Shown here in pieces: positions 11,630 to 22,642 of a stretch of 64,000 nucleotides of DNA. Origin of the DNA: Bidens hawaiensis (lineage: Eukaryota; Streptophyta; Magnoliopsida; Asterales; Asteraceae); assembly GCA_021521415.1 (NCBI GenBank), contig JAIQDT010001124.1, forward strand, positions 1-64,000, written 5' to 3'. Made by a program: the position numbers and the translations under genes. Every line of letters begins with the position of its first letter. Positions within the stretch are counted from its first letter, which is position 1. The notes under the pieces were generated by a model, which did not search any database, was not told the DNA's origin, and saw only the letters and a list, made by a program, of their open reading frames with translations.

Positions 11630-13321
11630 TGATGTGTGTCTAATAACCCTATAATAATGACCCTCACAACTAGCTTTAATATTAAAACGAAAATCCTAAA
11701 ACCACACACAACCGGCAAGTGTACCGATCGCAAGTAGTATAGACCTAGGAAGTCCGAGTATCGAACATGTGGACACATAAGACGCTAACGATTACAAACC
11801 CTAGACGGGACCTACCTTAGAATAATATTTAATTGATTTTTGATTTTTAATTACTTAACAGGACTAACTGGACTAACTAACAAAACTTACCGAAAATAAA
11901 AAATTAACGGAAAACTAACTATGTTAACTTAGGATGGAGAAAAACGTCTACCTAGGTCTGAATCAAATTGTAGGCCTAACAAGCTAATGTATTGAACGAC
12001 TTCAAGACACCGGTCCCTAAAGATGACACGACTAAGGATCGCTCGGGCTCACTGGATTACCTCTCGGTCTCACGCAACAAGCCTAAACTACTCAAAATCG
12101 TCTAAAACGACCAAACCGGGAAACAATTGCTAACGTGTTCTAATGAAGGATCACCTCTCGGTCTCACCAACACTCGACCCTAATGGAAATGAATACTACA
12201 CAACCAAGGATAGAGGAACAATTCAACTTAAACCAAAATAGATCAACTAATCGCTCAAAACACCTAAACCTGACAAGAAACGAACTCGCTCTCGCGCAAT
12301 CCTTATTCTAGCATGCAAACGTAATAAGACGACCCTACTTCTTATCACCTCTCTGTCTCAAAGAAGGTGTCTAACCGCTGTATTTTAACCAAATAATCAT
12401 GCAACAAAACCCTACGGTTGTTCCTACCGCAAACAAACCGCAAACAAACCCTAAACACCAAGTCTAGAATCAAACAATGCACCGATCAATCAATACAAAA
12501 CTAATCAATCAACACACGGGGTTTATGCAATAAATTGATATAATTTCCAGCCACTAAACACAACCTATTTCATGTCTAAATCAAACTTTACAATAACAAT
12601 TAAGGTCTATTAATCAAGCAATCCATAAAACCTATCAAACACTAACAATAATCATCATTCCTAGGCAGAACTAACAAGTTTAGCCGAGCATATTTTTTGG
12701 ACAGCAGCTAATGCTCAATAAAATCCTCATATAACTCATACCAATCACCTTAATAATCATTCAACGATCAACAATAACCATTAACAATTCAATCTCTCAA
12801 GTAATTGCAAAACAATTCAACAATTGAACAAGTAAATCAAAGTATAAGAACAATGAAAAAGATGTAAGGATATGAATGATTCCATGGCTGCTCTTGCTGT
12901 CAAAAAAGATGGGGATTCAATCCCGAGGCTTGGTTCTTGTGTCTTCTTCCTTCCCTAGCCGCTACAAGCTTCAAACCCTAACCGAAAAAACTTTTTTTCT
13001 TTTTTTCTCACCTGCTGCTGCTGCGATCGCCAGCTGCTACCCCCTCTAGGTTTTTTTTTTCTTTTTTATTTTATGATATAATATGAGGCTTGGGCTTTTT
13101 CATCTCGTAGACGGGCCGGGCTTTGAGTTTTACTTGAATACATATGCGTAAAAGGCTCGTAAACTGCTCTAAAAGTCTGGTTTTTCTTCCTTTCCACCCT
13201 TTTGCTTACAAGATAAATAAAAATATGTAAAACCTATCTAAAACAAGTTAAAAAATACATAAAATGTAATACAATACGTAGATAAAAGGTGCGGAAAATA
13301 CGCGTGTTTTACAACACATCA
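11630..13321 (-). repeat. 5' LTR of the Athila-like element
   Basis: A 1692-bp direct repeat of 5363-7044, adjacent to the PBS. It carries the same terminal inverted heptamer and the repeated ACCTCTCGGTCTCA motif (third copy with one change). Confidence 0.92.
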
Positions 13322-13326
13322 AACAC

Positions 13327-14387
13327 ATACAAAGACATACATATAAATCAATACCAAAATCCGAAAAAAATCAAGCACTAAAATCTTGATTTCAATTTAA
13401 GCTTGCAACGATATAGGCGTTAATGTAAACTATTAATAAGGATGAGTTGATTATCTATCATGATCCACATAAAACATACAAAAGTTAGGTGTGCGTTTCA
13501 TCAACAATTAAAATAGAAAAAACATATGAAACCAAATTGATCTCTAACCAAGAATAAAGCTCAAAGAAAAGGTTACGATTCAAAAGGATAAAATGAGACA
13601 ATTACCAGCTGATGATTTCTTATGTATAATAAGATGACAAATTACAATAAAACTAAATGAGATAAAGTCAAACTAAAATGTCCAGCAGAAAGTAAAATTT
13701 CAACGGGTAATGGGCCATAATATCGGCCTGAAAACCAACCCAGAAACCCAACTTGTTTAAACTCAACCTTCTTCACCCAAAATCGAACAATCCATTCATA
13801 AACGGGTCGTTTTTTAAGTCAAATTCCGTGAAGCGCTAACTCGATTAACCCGACCCAAACATTTTGCCCGGATAACACCTCTAATACACACCCTAAATTT
13901 AGGGCAAAATTACATCCTAAATATCTATTATCAAACTTACTAGTCAAACATATAATTAAAACTAAATTATGCCTATACTTCAAACAAAGATACACAAATA
14001 CAACAACTGTGTGGTACCAAATTCGTGAATCGGGACTGACGGCGGCAACAGAGTTGGGATACATCGATGAGTGGCTGCGCCGGCGGAGGTGAAACCAATG
14101 GTGGTGAAGGCCGGCGGAGGTGAAATCAATGGTGGTGAAGGTTATCAACTACGGTGGAGGTGGGGCGAGCGATGGTGAAAGATATCTGCGGCTGGAGACC
14201 CGGACATGGAAGTTGCACAAAATAAGTTTGGAGGGGTGGAGGTGAGATTGTGAAACAAACTGAGAAAGAAATTAGAATATAAAGTTGGGACCTATAGAGA
14301 GGACATTTCGTCGATATAGGTCAATATTAAAATATTGAAATTTTCATTCACGCGGCTAAATTTCCCTCCATACCGCCAAACTTAGTA
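13327..14387. other. Internal CACTA-element sequence, no recognised gene
   Basis: This belongs to the CACTA-type host element, between the Athila-like and hAT insertions. A 109-codon minus-strand ORF (13819-14148) has no recognisable domain and is probably fortuitous. The right-hand end regains the subterminal motif (GTCGATATAGGTC, about 14310). Confidence 0.6.
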
Positions 14388-14571
14388 TCGAAGACCAGGG
14401 CCGTCTCCGAGAATTCAATTACCTAGGTCGAGCATTAAAAAAAGGCCCATATGCCCTAACGAGTAACGAAATATATAAGTTAGTTTTTTTGAACAACATT
14501 AACGCTATAACAATAAAAATAGCAAATATATTAAACTCAAATACAATAATAGCTAACCTCTAACCGATGAT

Positions 14572-17055
14572 TCATGAAGCTCTCCTAGCATTATTAAAAG
14601 CAAATTGTTTGATCACCTCTTCGCAGTTTATACTATCTAAAATTTCGCTCTCGATGGCTATCATCGCCAATCCATTAAGTCTTTCTTGGGACATTGTGGA
14701 TCGTAAATAAGATTTTAATAACTTCAACCTTGAAAAACTTCTTTCTGCAGATGCCACTATGACTAGAATAGTTAACAATATTCTATATGCAATCCTTGCA
14801 TTTGGGAAATTTTCTTGGATCTCGTTCAAATGCTTCAAAACTTCAATAGGGCTACTAAATTCCATGGTATATAATGTGTCTAATGAGCTTAACTCCATAT
14901 AAAGCTCCTCACCATCAACATCCGATCTTCCTTCAAACTTTAGTGCATTTTCAAGAAAATTACAGGATAACTTAAGATCTTCATCTTCAATTCCCCTCAA
15001 GTTTTGTGGAAACAAAAATCCAAATAATTTCTCATAATTTTTGAATTGATCAAATGTTGTCTCAAGAGAAGTAATAGCTTAATCAATAATATATAAAAAA
15101 TAATTTACTCTGAAATTCTCTTTGGAGTAAATGAAGCTTCTTGACTACTTGAACACTCATCACTTTGTTTTTTCCTTTTAATTACACGTTTTTGTGCAAA
15201 TATCGGGTCGATGCCCATTTAAAAAGCAATCTTCTGAGCTTCATTTATTGCTATTGAAAAACCATTTTCTCTAAATTCCTTGAAGAAGTCAATCAATCTC
15301 TTTATTTCTTTAATAGCAATCTCTAGGTGCATATCTTTCGATTGCAACCTTTTGCTCACTATATTCACCTTTTCTAACACTTCATACCAGATGATAATTG
15401 ATACCAAAAAGTCAAAACCAATATTTTCTGCTATTGTAGTTGCTTCATCTGCAATTGCAAGATCACCATATTTTTCTCCAACTTCAAGTAAAGCCTCTCG
15501 TACATCAGCAAGTTGCAATTTAATAGCTTTAACACTTTCGACATGACTTTCCCAACGCGTTTGAGACAAAGACTTCAGACTCCAAGATTTAACATTATCT
15601 TTCAAAATTTTCCATCGATTATTAGAATTTGCAAAGATAGTATACATACGATGGATCTTTCCAAAAAAACTCTTTCGTTTAGTAGAAATGGTAGCCATAC
15701 CATATAATGTAAGATTAAGAGAATGGCAACCACAAGGAGTGTAAAATGCTCTAGGATTCTCGTTTAAAAATCTCGTTTGCACTCCTTGGTGTTTTCCTTT
15801 CATGTTTGCTCCATTGTCATAACCTTGACCATGCATATCATCCAGTTCTAAACCAAGAGACTTTAACTCCTCAACTGTAATATCAAATAATCCTTTCCCC
15901 GTGGTATCATTAACATCCAAAAACCCTAAAAAGGACTCCTCGACAATAACCGAATTAGAAGAGAACTTTAAATAGCTCAAAATTATAGTCATTTGTTCCT
16001 GGTGACTTGAATCTGGAGTGCAGTCCAAGATGATTGAATAATATTTTGCTTCCTTTATCTGCTTTATAATTTCTTTTTTAATTTCTTGAGCCAACATAAA
16101 AATTAACTCGTTTTGGATGTTGTGTCCAAGATAATGAACATGGACCTCATCATTTATGATCTATCGTACATGCTCTTTGATAACTGGGTCAAACTCTTCC
16201 AACATTTCAACAAGACCCAAGAAATTTCCATTACCTATTAAAAACAAATTCAAATAAGAAGTACAATTAGTTACAATGTGGCTGAAGTAAAAAAAAATTA
16301 CCATTACCTTTATGATACAACTTTTCTTTTGTTCCAAGAAATGCTAAATTATTTTTAGCAAGAAACTTGACTGATGCAACGATTCTTAAAAGGACTTGTA
16401 TCCAATAGTCTCTTTCTTTCTTGAATTGCTCGTACTGAGTTTTATCAATTGTTTCGTTCAGCTATAATCTTTTACGCATATCAAACCAACTATTAATATT
16501 TGTGAGATGATCCAAGGAAACTTCGTGGTTTTTGACACTAGTGGAAGCATGGTGCCAATTATTATAACCTTCCCCATCCAAATTACCATTCGGGAGCCTT
16601 TTTCTAAACACTTTACAACAAAAATAAAATATCTTGTCTACCTTTATCGAATATACTAGCCATGGGCGATCACATTTCTCCAAATTTCATAAAGTTCTTG
16701 TATATAAAGCTGATGAAAATCGTCTTTTATGCTTATCATACGGACCATTTACTATATTATTATCTCTTTTAGGACCTTTCTCAACCAAAAGTTTAATCTC
16801 ATCAAAATTAAGTCCTTCCCATCTTCTTGGATCAAATATATCAACATGATTATGCTTGACATGCTCTTCATTTAATTTAGCCTCAACATGCTCTTCATCT
16901 TCCGGCTCTTCAAGTACTACTTTCACATGATCTTGTTCATTAACATGTTCTTGCTCTTCAACCTCTTGCTCTTCAATAGGCTTTTCAACTGCCTGTTTTT
17001 GTATAAATTTATGCATAGCACCAGCTTGAGACTTTTTTTATTGCATCATCTCGTT
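14572..17055 (-). pseudogene. hAT transposase (zinc finger MYM-type 1-like), degenerate
   Basis: Read on the minus strand, the order is an acidic N-terminus, then GPYDKHKRRFSSALYTR and a TTF-type zinc-finger region with EKCDRPWLVYS and FYFCCKVF (about 16690-16600). Next comes the DUF4371 region (15219-16097: LDCTPDSSHQEQMTIIL, GQGYDNGANMKGKHQG, CGCHSLNL), and finally the hAT dimerisation domain (14572-15015: VASAERSFSRLKLLKSYLRS). A candidate intron (GTAATGG...TTAATAG, about 16235-16310) joins the coding parts. At least five in-frame stops (for example at 16687, 16462, about 16165 and 15219) plus a frame change near 15060 make it non-functional. Confidence 0.88.
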
Positions 17056-17904
17056 TTCTTTTTTTTTTCGCTTTTGAGCACCGGATAGCTGTTTAGGAGG
17101 TATATTCCTATTATTTCAAAGCAAAATTATTAATTATACTCAATTAGTCAAGTATACATTATACATAACAGTATAATACACAATTGTACTTATATACATA
17201 TCTATATTAAAATATTAAATAAATCAATATATTATATATATATATATATATTATACCTAATAAAGTAGCAGCTAGCAACAAATAAATATAATAGCAATAA
17301 GTTAACATTATTAATGTTTTACATTATAATACTGCATACACCTTACCTACCTTCAAGTCTTCCAAGTTAACATTATAACGTACTGCATACACCTTACCTA
17401 CCTCAAGTCTTCAACTTTCTTCAAGACTCAAGACTCCTGAAGGCTACTCAATCCGATCAAGCTTCTGACAACTTCGTTCGTCCCTCTTCAGATCAAGCTT
17501 CTGTCTAGTTCGTCCGTCCCTCCGTGAGTCCGTGGACTCCGTGTCTCGGTCGACCTTCGGCGTCCGTACTCCGTCCCCTCTGTTATTTCCTTCTTCACAA
17601 CCAGGTAGGCCACAATTAGTCAATTAGGTTTTATATTTTAGGCTGCTGGCTACTCAATCGTATATCCGTCCGTCAATTCAATCGGTATACTATTATAATT
17701 TTTATATATATATTTTTTAATTAATTTGGGCCCAATACCACAAATGGATTATGGTAACACAAAAATTGCGCGCATATAATGTATATATGTGTGAATCCTC
17801 AGGTGGGCAAAAGTGAAATTGCACTAATTTTGACGTTATTTTTCTAATCTCGTGAAAATAATGTTAAAAGTGGCGGAAGGTTAATCAGGCATCATGTAGT
17901 GGCG

Positions 17905-18140
17905 TTGATAGCCGAAAGACAAGGGTACATGCACCAATCGACCGGTGTGCCGATGGTTGAGTGTTATGTGCCTTATGTCCAAGGCTTGATGCAAAACTAC
18001 TATCAAGCCGAGGGTTTCACCGAAAGCAGCCTCTCTATTCCTACAGGGTAGAGGTGAGGCTGTCTACATTTTACCCTCCTCAAACCCTACCATAGCTTTT
18101 CTATTGGTGGGATATACTGAGTACGATGATGATGATGATG
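17905..18140 (+). mobile_element. SINE-like sequence with (GAT)n tail
   Basis: The body resembles the 3' part of plant SINEs: AGCAGCCTCTCTATTCCTAC, a GTAGAGGTGAGGCTGTCTAC segment, then CCTCAAACCCTACCATAGC, GGTGGGATATACTGAGTA and a short GAT repeat. The 5' limit and any pol III box A are unclear, so it may be truncated. It lies in the right arm of the hAT element. Confidence 0.45.
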
Positions 18141-18347
18141 AAAAATTGGGCCTAATATGTAATAATGGGATTAATATTTATTCCTATTTTATAAAAAAAT
18201 TTTAATATATATATATATATATAAAATGTGCCCCGGAAAATTAAGTGCTCCGGCCGGTTGTCCGGGTCGCACCACCCTGGAGCCGGCCCTGTCGAAGACA
18301 TGTCGTCGATATAGGTCACTTTCTTTTTTTATTTATTATTTATTTAT

Positions 18348-20203
18348 TGTAACATTTCGGTTTTTATCATATTTGCTTATCATTGTCTGAGCGTTATTCG
18401 GATCTTAATATTTTATAAAACCTTGCATTATGAGTTATTAAGTTTCCTTATGTTCACATCTAACCCTCCATGTTTTAATTATTGTATATTTCTAAATATA
18501 TCCAAAATAATTCATAAAATGATCAATGTTCAAACTAGAGGGACCAAACCTGGCAATACATGAAAGCTGCCCCTGCTGGTCGCCGGAGTGCTGCGCGGCG
18601 GCCCTAGGCCCGCCGTCGAACGACGCGGTGGGATAGCTGCACAGTCAGCTCGTTTATATTGTTTCCTTAGTTCGTTTTTGGCATAAAATCGGTTATTTTA
18701 GGCATGAATCGCGAGAATTAAGGGCTAAGGAATCGTTTTATAACTGATATACATGTTATACCTCGTTTCTTATTCACCAAGATCAGATCTTTATGATATA
18801 TGCTGTGATTCTTTCATTAATTATGTAATTTCTTGTTTAACGGGCCAAAACGACTATTATTGGCTCGGTTTAGATTTTGCTATATAAACTAACCTTAAAT
18901 CACCTGCCACAACTTTACCTAAACCCTAATCTTCATCCTCCAGCCATCCATACTCTCTACCTCTCTCAAATCTCTTCGGTTTTTGGTGTTTTGTTGAAGA
19001 ACCGTTCATTAAACGGTTGACTTTGCATGTTTAAAGATCTTTGACTCGTTATATCTCATCATTCGTGCATATTCCGGGTAATTTGTAAACTGAGTTTTTG
19101 TTCATAAACATTCTCTAGTCGATAACCCTTAATCAATTTCTGAGATTGACGGTTATTGACTGGTCAATTGCTTTAAAACCTGATAAAGGGTAAAATAGTC
19201 AATCTCGTTTTCTCATACTTCTGGTCCGATTCAATGTTCGGTCCAGAAGACTTTTCTTCTCGTAATTAAATTTTAAGGGTTCTGACCAAAACCCGACTCC
19301 CAAATCGAAGTTTGGATTCTGAAAGACTCGACTCGTTTAACTATTAAAATAGACATAACTCGAGTTATACTTATCCGTTTGGATTGATTCCAGCGGCAAT
19401 AGTTTCGCTTTTACTTATACTTTCATACCGTTAAGTTTCAGGTTCTGTTAAATATTTTCATTCGGCGCGTTAATCGGAAGACTCGTTGTTTATTTCTTAA
19501 TATCATATTAACTAGCTTATTTTAAGGTGAGTTTTGTCATTCCCTCGCTTTCACATATTTTCAAACGTTTTGGGGGCGTATACGTACTTAAAGTATTTAT
19601 ATTATATATATCTTAATCATTAGCAAACGTTGTATTGTGTGTGAATTGCTAGACTTAAATTGCTAATTGATTACTTGTTTAATTTGCGCATTTGGAGAGG
19701 TCCACCATGTTCTCATTATAGTATGATCATACGATCGTCTAGTTTTAACCGGCGCCCGATTCGCTTGGCAATGGTTCGCTTGAAACTTTATTTGCTCATT
19801 GGTTTGGTTTATTTACCACTTTATCTACATTTTGCTATCTTTTCATATTATATATTATTGCAAAACTTAATGACTTGCTCACTCAACATTATTGTTGATA
19901 AAACCTATTGTATTTTCTATGTATATGTAGGTTATCGTTTAAACTGAAGACTTGGAGTATTGGACTGCTAGATTGAGACCCTAATCTATTTCAAGAAACA
20001 CTTTATTTAAGTTATAATTTGGATTATTTCTATTTTGTCATGGATTATTTGTTTTGGATTTATTTTCTATATTTGGATATTTTGTTTTATTTGGAATAAA
20101 ATTAATTATTAGATATTGTCACAATTATTGCATGATAGTTACCTCTAGCTATGAGCAATCATGCTCACATCCCGGTATTTCCGCCTTAGTTTGGGGTGTG
20201 ACA
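18348..20203 (+). repeat. 5' LTR of the Tekay-like element
   Basis: A 1856-bp LTR. The candidate promoter is GCTATATAAAC near 18880. It is longer than the 3' LTR because of small indels, including one near 26310 and one near 27155 in the 3' copy. Confidence 0.92.
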
Positions 20204-20206
20204 GAT

Positions 20207-20220
20207 TGGTATTAGAGCCA
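20207..20220 (+). promoter_or_regulatory. Primer binding site, initiator tRNA-Met type
   Basis: TGGTATTAGAGCCA lies 3 nt after the LTR. The canonical start is TGGTATCAGAGC, so there is one mismatch. Confidence 0.8.
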
Positions 20221-20995
20221 AAGGTTTAAGATAGGTGGTTAAAAATTGTCTTAGTCATATGTTAGGAACCCCATACGTGCCTATTTGAACTTGTTATTTT
20301 CTCCTTAATTGTTTATAGCTTATTTAGGTAATTATTCATGATATCTTTTATGTTAGGTAATTATTTATTTTATATGTTAGGATATCTTTTATTTCTTGGT
20401 AAATACTTATTAAATCTTTTAAAAGGAGTAGCGGCGCAGCTTGTTGCCCGCTTGCCTTCTGTTTCGATGTAATCCAATAAACAATCATAAATTATAGGAA
20501 TAACTAATGGAATTCTGTGATGTGGAATGTAAATCTTTTATATTAGTAAAGTAGTTAATTATATCTTTTATTTTAGGAAATAATCTTTTATTTTTGTTAA
20601 TTATTGCAGACACCAAATCTGAGGCTATGCCTCACATTCAAAAATATTTTTTTTCAAATCTTTACAAATATTTAAAAATCTTCTATAAATTTTAGTAGAT
20701 TTTCTTTCTATTTTTGGGAAATTCCTTAAGAATTCCCAAGATTTGTTTTTGCTCCCTCTCCTTAGGAGGGCATGGGGGTTTGACATGTTCGGTAGTAACT
20801 GTAAAGGGGTACGATAACTGTGAGTCGGACCTTGGCAAACCGGTTCCGAGAACCCTAGATAAGACGCTATTCCTTACCTGGAGGATAACCTGACCACAGT
20901 ATTCGAGCCCCTAGGCTAAAGCTGGACAATATGTCATATCACCGGACCTTAAGTGAATCAAACGTGACCGATCAACGGTTGCATTCCTTTTATAA
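20221..20995 (+). other. Untranslated leader of the Tekay-like element, first part
   Basis: AT-rich with no ORF of note. The pattern ATCTTTTATnTTAGG recurs several times (20340-20600). Confidence 0.6.
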
Positions 20996-21613
20996 ACCGA
21001 ATTCACGGTGGTTCGTGGCTAAATTCGGAAACTTTCCAAAATTGTGTTTTAAATTATTTTTAAATGTTAGTTGGGTGAAAAAGCCATGACAATCCATGGG
21101 CACTCCAACTATTCATTTCACAACCCATTTTAATTTGATATTTGGTTTGGGATATCACCGTGGTGGTTCATGAGATACTCCAACTACTTATTCTTTTCAT
21201 TCGTTTATTCGATATTTAGTGGGGTCAGTTAAAATGCCATGTAACGCTCATGGGCCGACCCACTCCATTGATTTGATAATTCGTTAATTAGTTGGGTCAG
21301 TTAAAATGCCATGTAACGCTCATGGGCCGACCAACTCAAATTGTTTGTTAATCGTTATTTAATTGGGCCAATAAAATGCCATGGAACGCTCATGAGAAGC
21401 CCAATTCTCAATATTAAGTTCCGTTATGTAAATTGGGGTTATTAAACTACCATGGAACGCTCATGGGAGGCCCAATTCTCGTAGCTTAATTTCATGATTT
21501 AGTTGGGCCATTCAAATTGCCATGGAAAGCTCAAGGGAGGTTAACTCACTTGATTTAATTCATTATTTATTTGAGTTTTGAGCTGCCATGGGAAGCACAT
21601 GGAAATCCCAACC
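20996..21613 (+). repeat. Array of about nine hairpin units in the Tekay-like leader
   Basis: Units start near 20996, 21069, 21142, 21219, 21291, 21361, 21431, 21501 and 21570, mostly 70-72 bp apart. Most can form an outer stem (TTGGGCC with GGCCCAA, or variants) around an inner CCATG-GAACGCT-CATGG hairpin. Outer stems differ between units with matching changes on both arms: GTGGGGTC/GACCCAC, GTTGG/CCAAC, ATTGGG/CCCAAT and CCGAATT/AATTCGG. This is what I see by eye; folding energies were not computed. Confidence 0.75.
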
Positions 21614-21820
21614 TAATAACATTTTACACTTTAAACTTGAAATAAATATTTTAATTAATTAACTATCTCAAAGTTAATCACATTATTTTAAATCATGACT
21701 TGGCCTCAAGTCATGACAATCACTAGCACGTATTAGTCACATTTACTCATTGCCTTTCATTGACTCGTTTACACAACTTACCCATCATCTCGGTAGGTTT
21801 CATCTGTGGTCCTCATAAAA

Positions 21821-22642
21821 TGTCTTCCCTAAGAAATCATCATCGTGATCCATGTTGTTCATCTACTTCTCATGATCGCCGTTCGACTACTAGAATCGAC
21901 AAGGAGTTTGCTGCTGTATTCCGTTAACCAAACTCCGCCAACCCATCTCAAAACCAAAGTGCAACCAACAAGAAGCCGTATAATGGACCGCACCCTTTGT
22001 GCTTAATCTGTAACCGTCATCATCCCGCATCAACCACTTACCGCCTTTGCACCTCGTGCAACTGTTTTGGGCATCTTGCTAATACTTGCCGTGTACCTCC
22101 AAATGCATGTGCCGCTCCTCAACAACCAGCACTCTGCTCCTCGAGCTGCTAATAACCCTCAATCTCAAGCCGGTGTTCCAAATACCCGTGCTTGCTACCA
22201 TTGTGGAGATCCTAGCCATCTCCGCAGTATGTGCCCGTTGATAGCCCGTGCCAATCAAGCCCATGTGATGCCTCCTCCATATTATGCTCACCAAGCCCAA
22301 GTAGTTCCCGCACCGTATTACACTAGCCAAGCCTACCAAGTCCAAACTTACCAACCCCCGATCCATCAAAGCTTTGCACCTCATACCTATACTCCTCAAG
22401 TTCCGCAACTTATGGCTCCGCCGACTGCTACTGCTCAAGTCCCTGCTATTCAAGCCCCTCCGACTAATCAAGCTGCACCAACTCCTCAAGGTTCGAATGG
22501 TTGTGCCTTCATGATAAATGTGAATCAAGCCCAAAGCTCAAGTGACGTGGTGAATGGTACGTTCTCTATTAATAACCATTCTGCTTCCGTGTTATTCGAT
22601 ACTGGTGCCGATAAGAGCTTTATTTCGATAAACTTTGCATAA
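21821..22642 (+). pseudogene. Tekay-like gag remnant plus start of protease
   Basis: An ATG at 21821 opens a short frame that stops near 21927. The next part encodes a Cys/His segment (CLICNRHHPASTTYRLCTSC, then GHLANTC), and after a frame change there is a CCHC knuckle, CYHCGDPSHLRSMCP (about 22193-22240). A Pro/Ala/Gln-rich linker leads to the protease motif VLFDTGADKSFISINFA, and a TAA at 22640 interrupts it. The large capsid domain normally preceding the zinc fingers is absent. Confidence 0.8.

Larger units (their letters stand above)
5363..13321 (-). mobile_element. Athila-like Ty3/gypsy LTR retrotransposon, internally deleted
   Basis: Two long terminal repeats (5363-7044 and 11630-13321) bound the element, both running TGATGTG...CACATCA. 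It is flanked by a perfect 5-bp TSD, AACAC, at 5358-5362 and 13322-13326. Gag, protease and the integrase C-terminus are encoded on the minus strand. Gag and protease sequence and a tRNA-Asp-type PBS point to the Athila lineage. Reverse transcriptase, RNase H and the integrase catalytic core are missing, so this copy could only move in trans. Confidence 0.9.
14396..18291 (-). mobile_element. hAT transposon with perfect 8-bp TSD
   Basis: Terminal inverted repeats are CAGGGCCGTCTCC (left) and, inverted, CAGGGCCGGCTCC (right). Both sides carry the identical octamer TCGAAGAC (14388-14395 and 18292-18299), the hallmark of hAT insertion. The target is a CACTA subterminal repeat. A degenerate minus-strand transposase gene occupies 14572-17055, and a SINE-like insertion lies near the right end. 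Confidence 0.92.
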
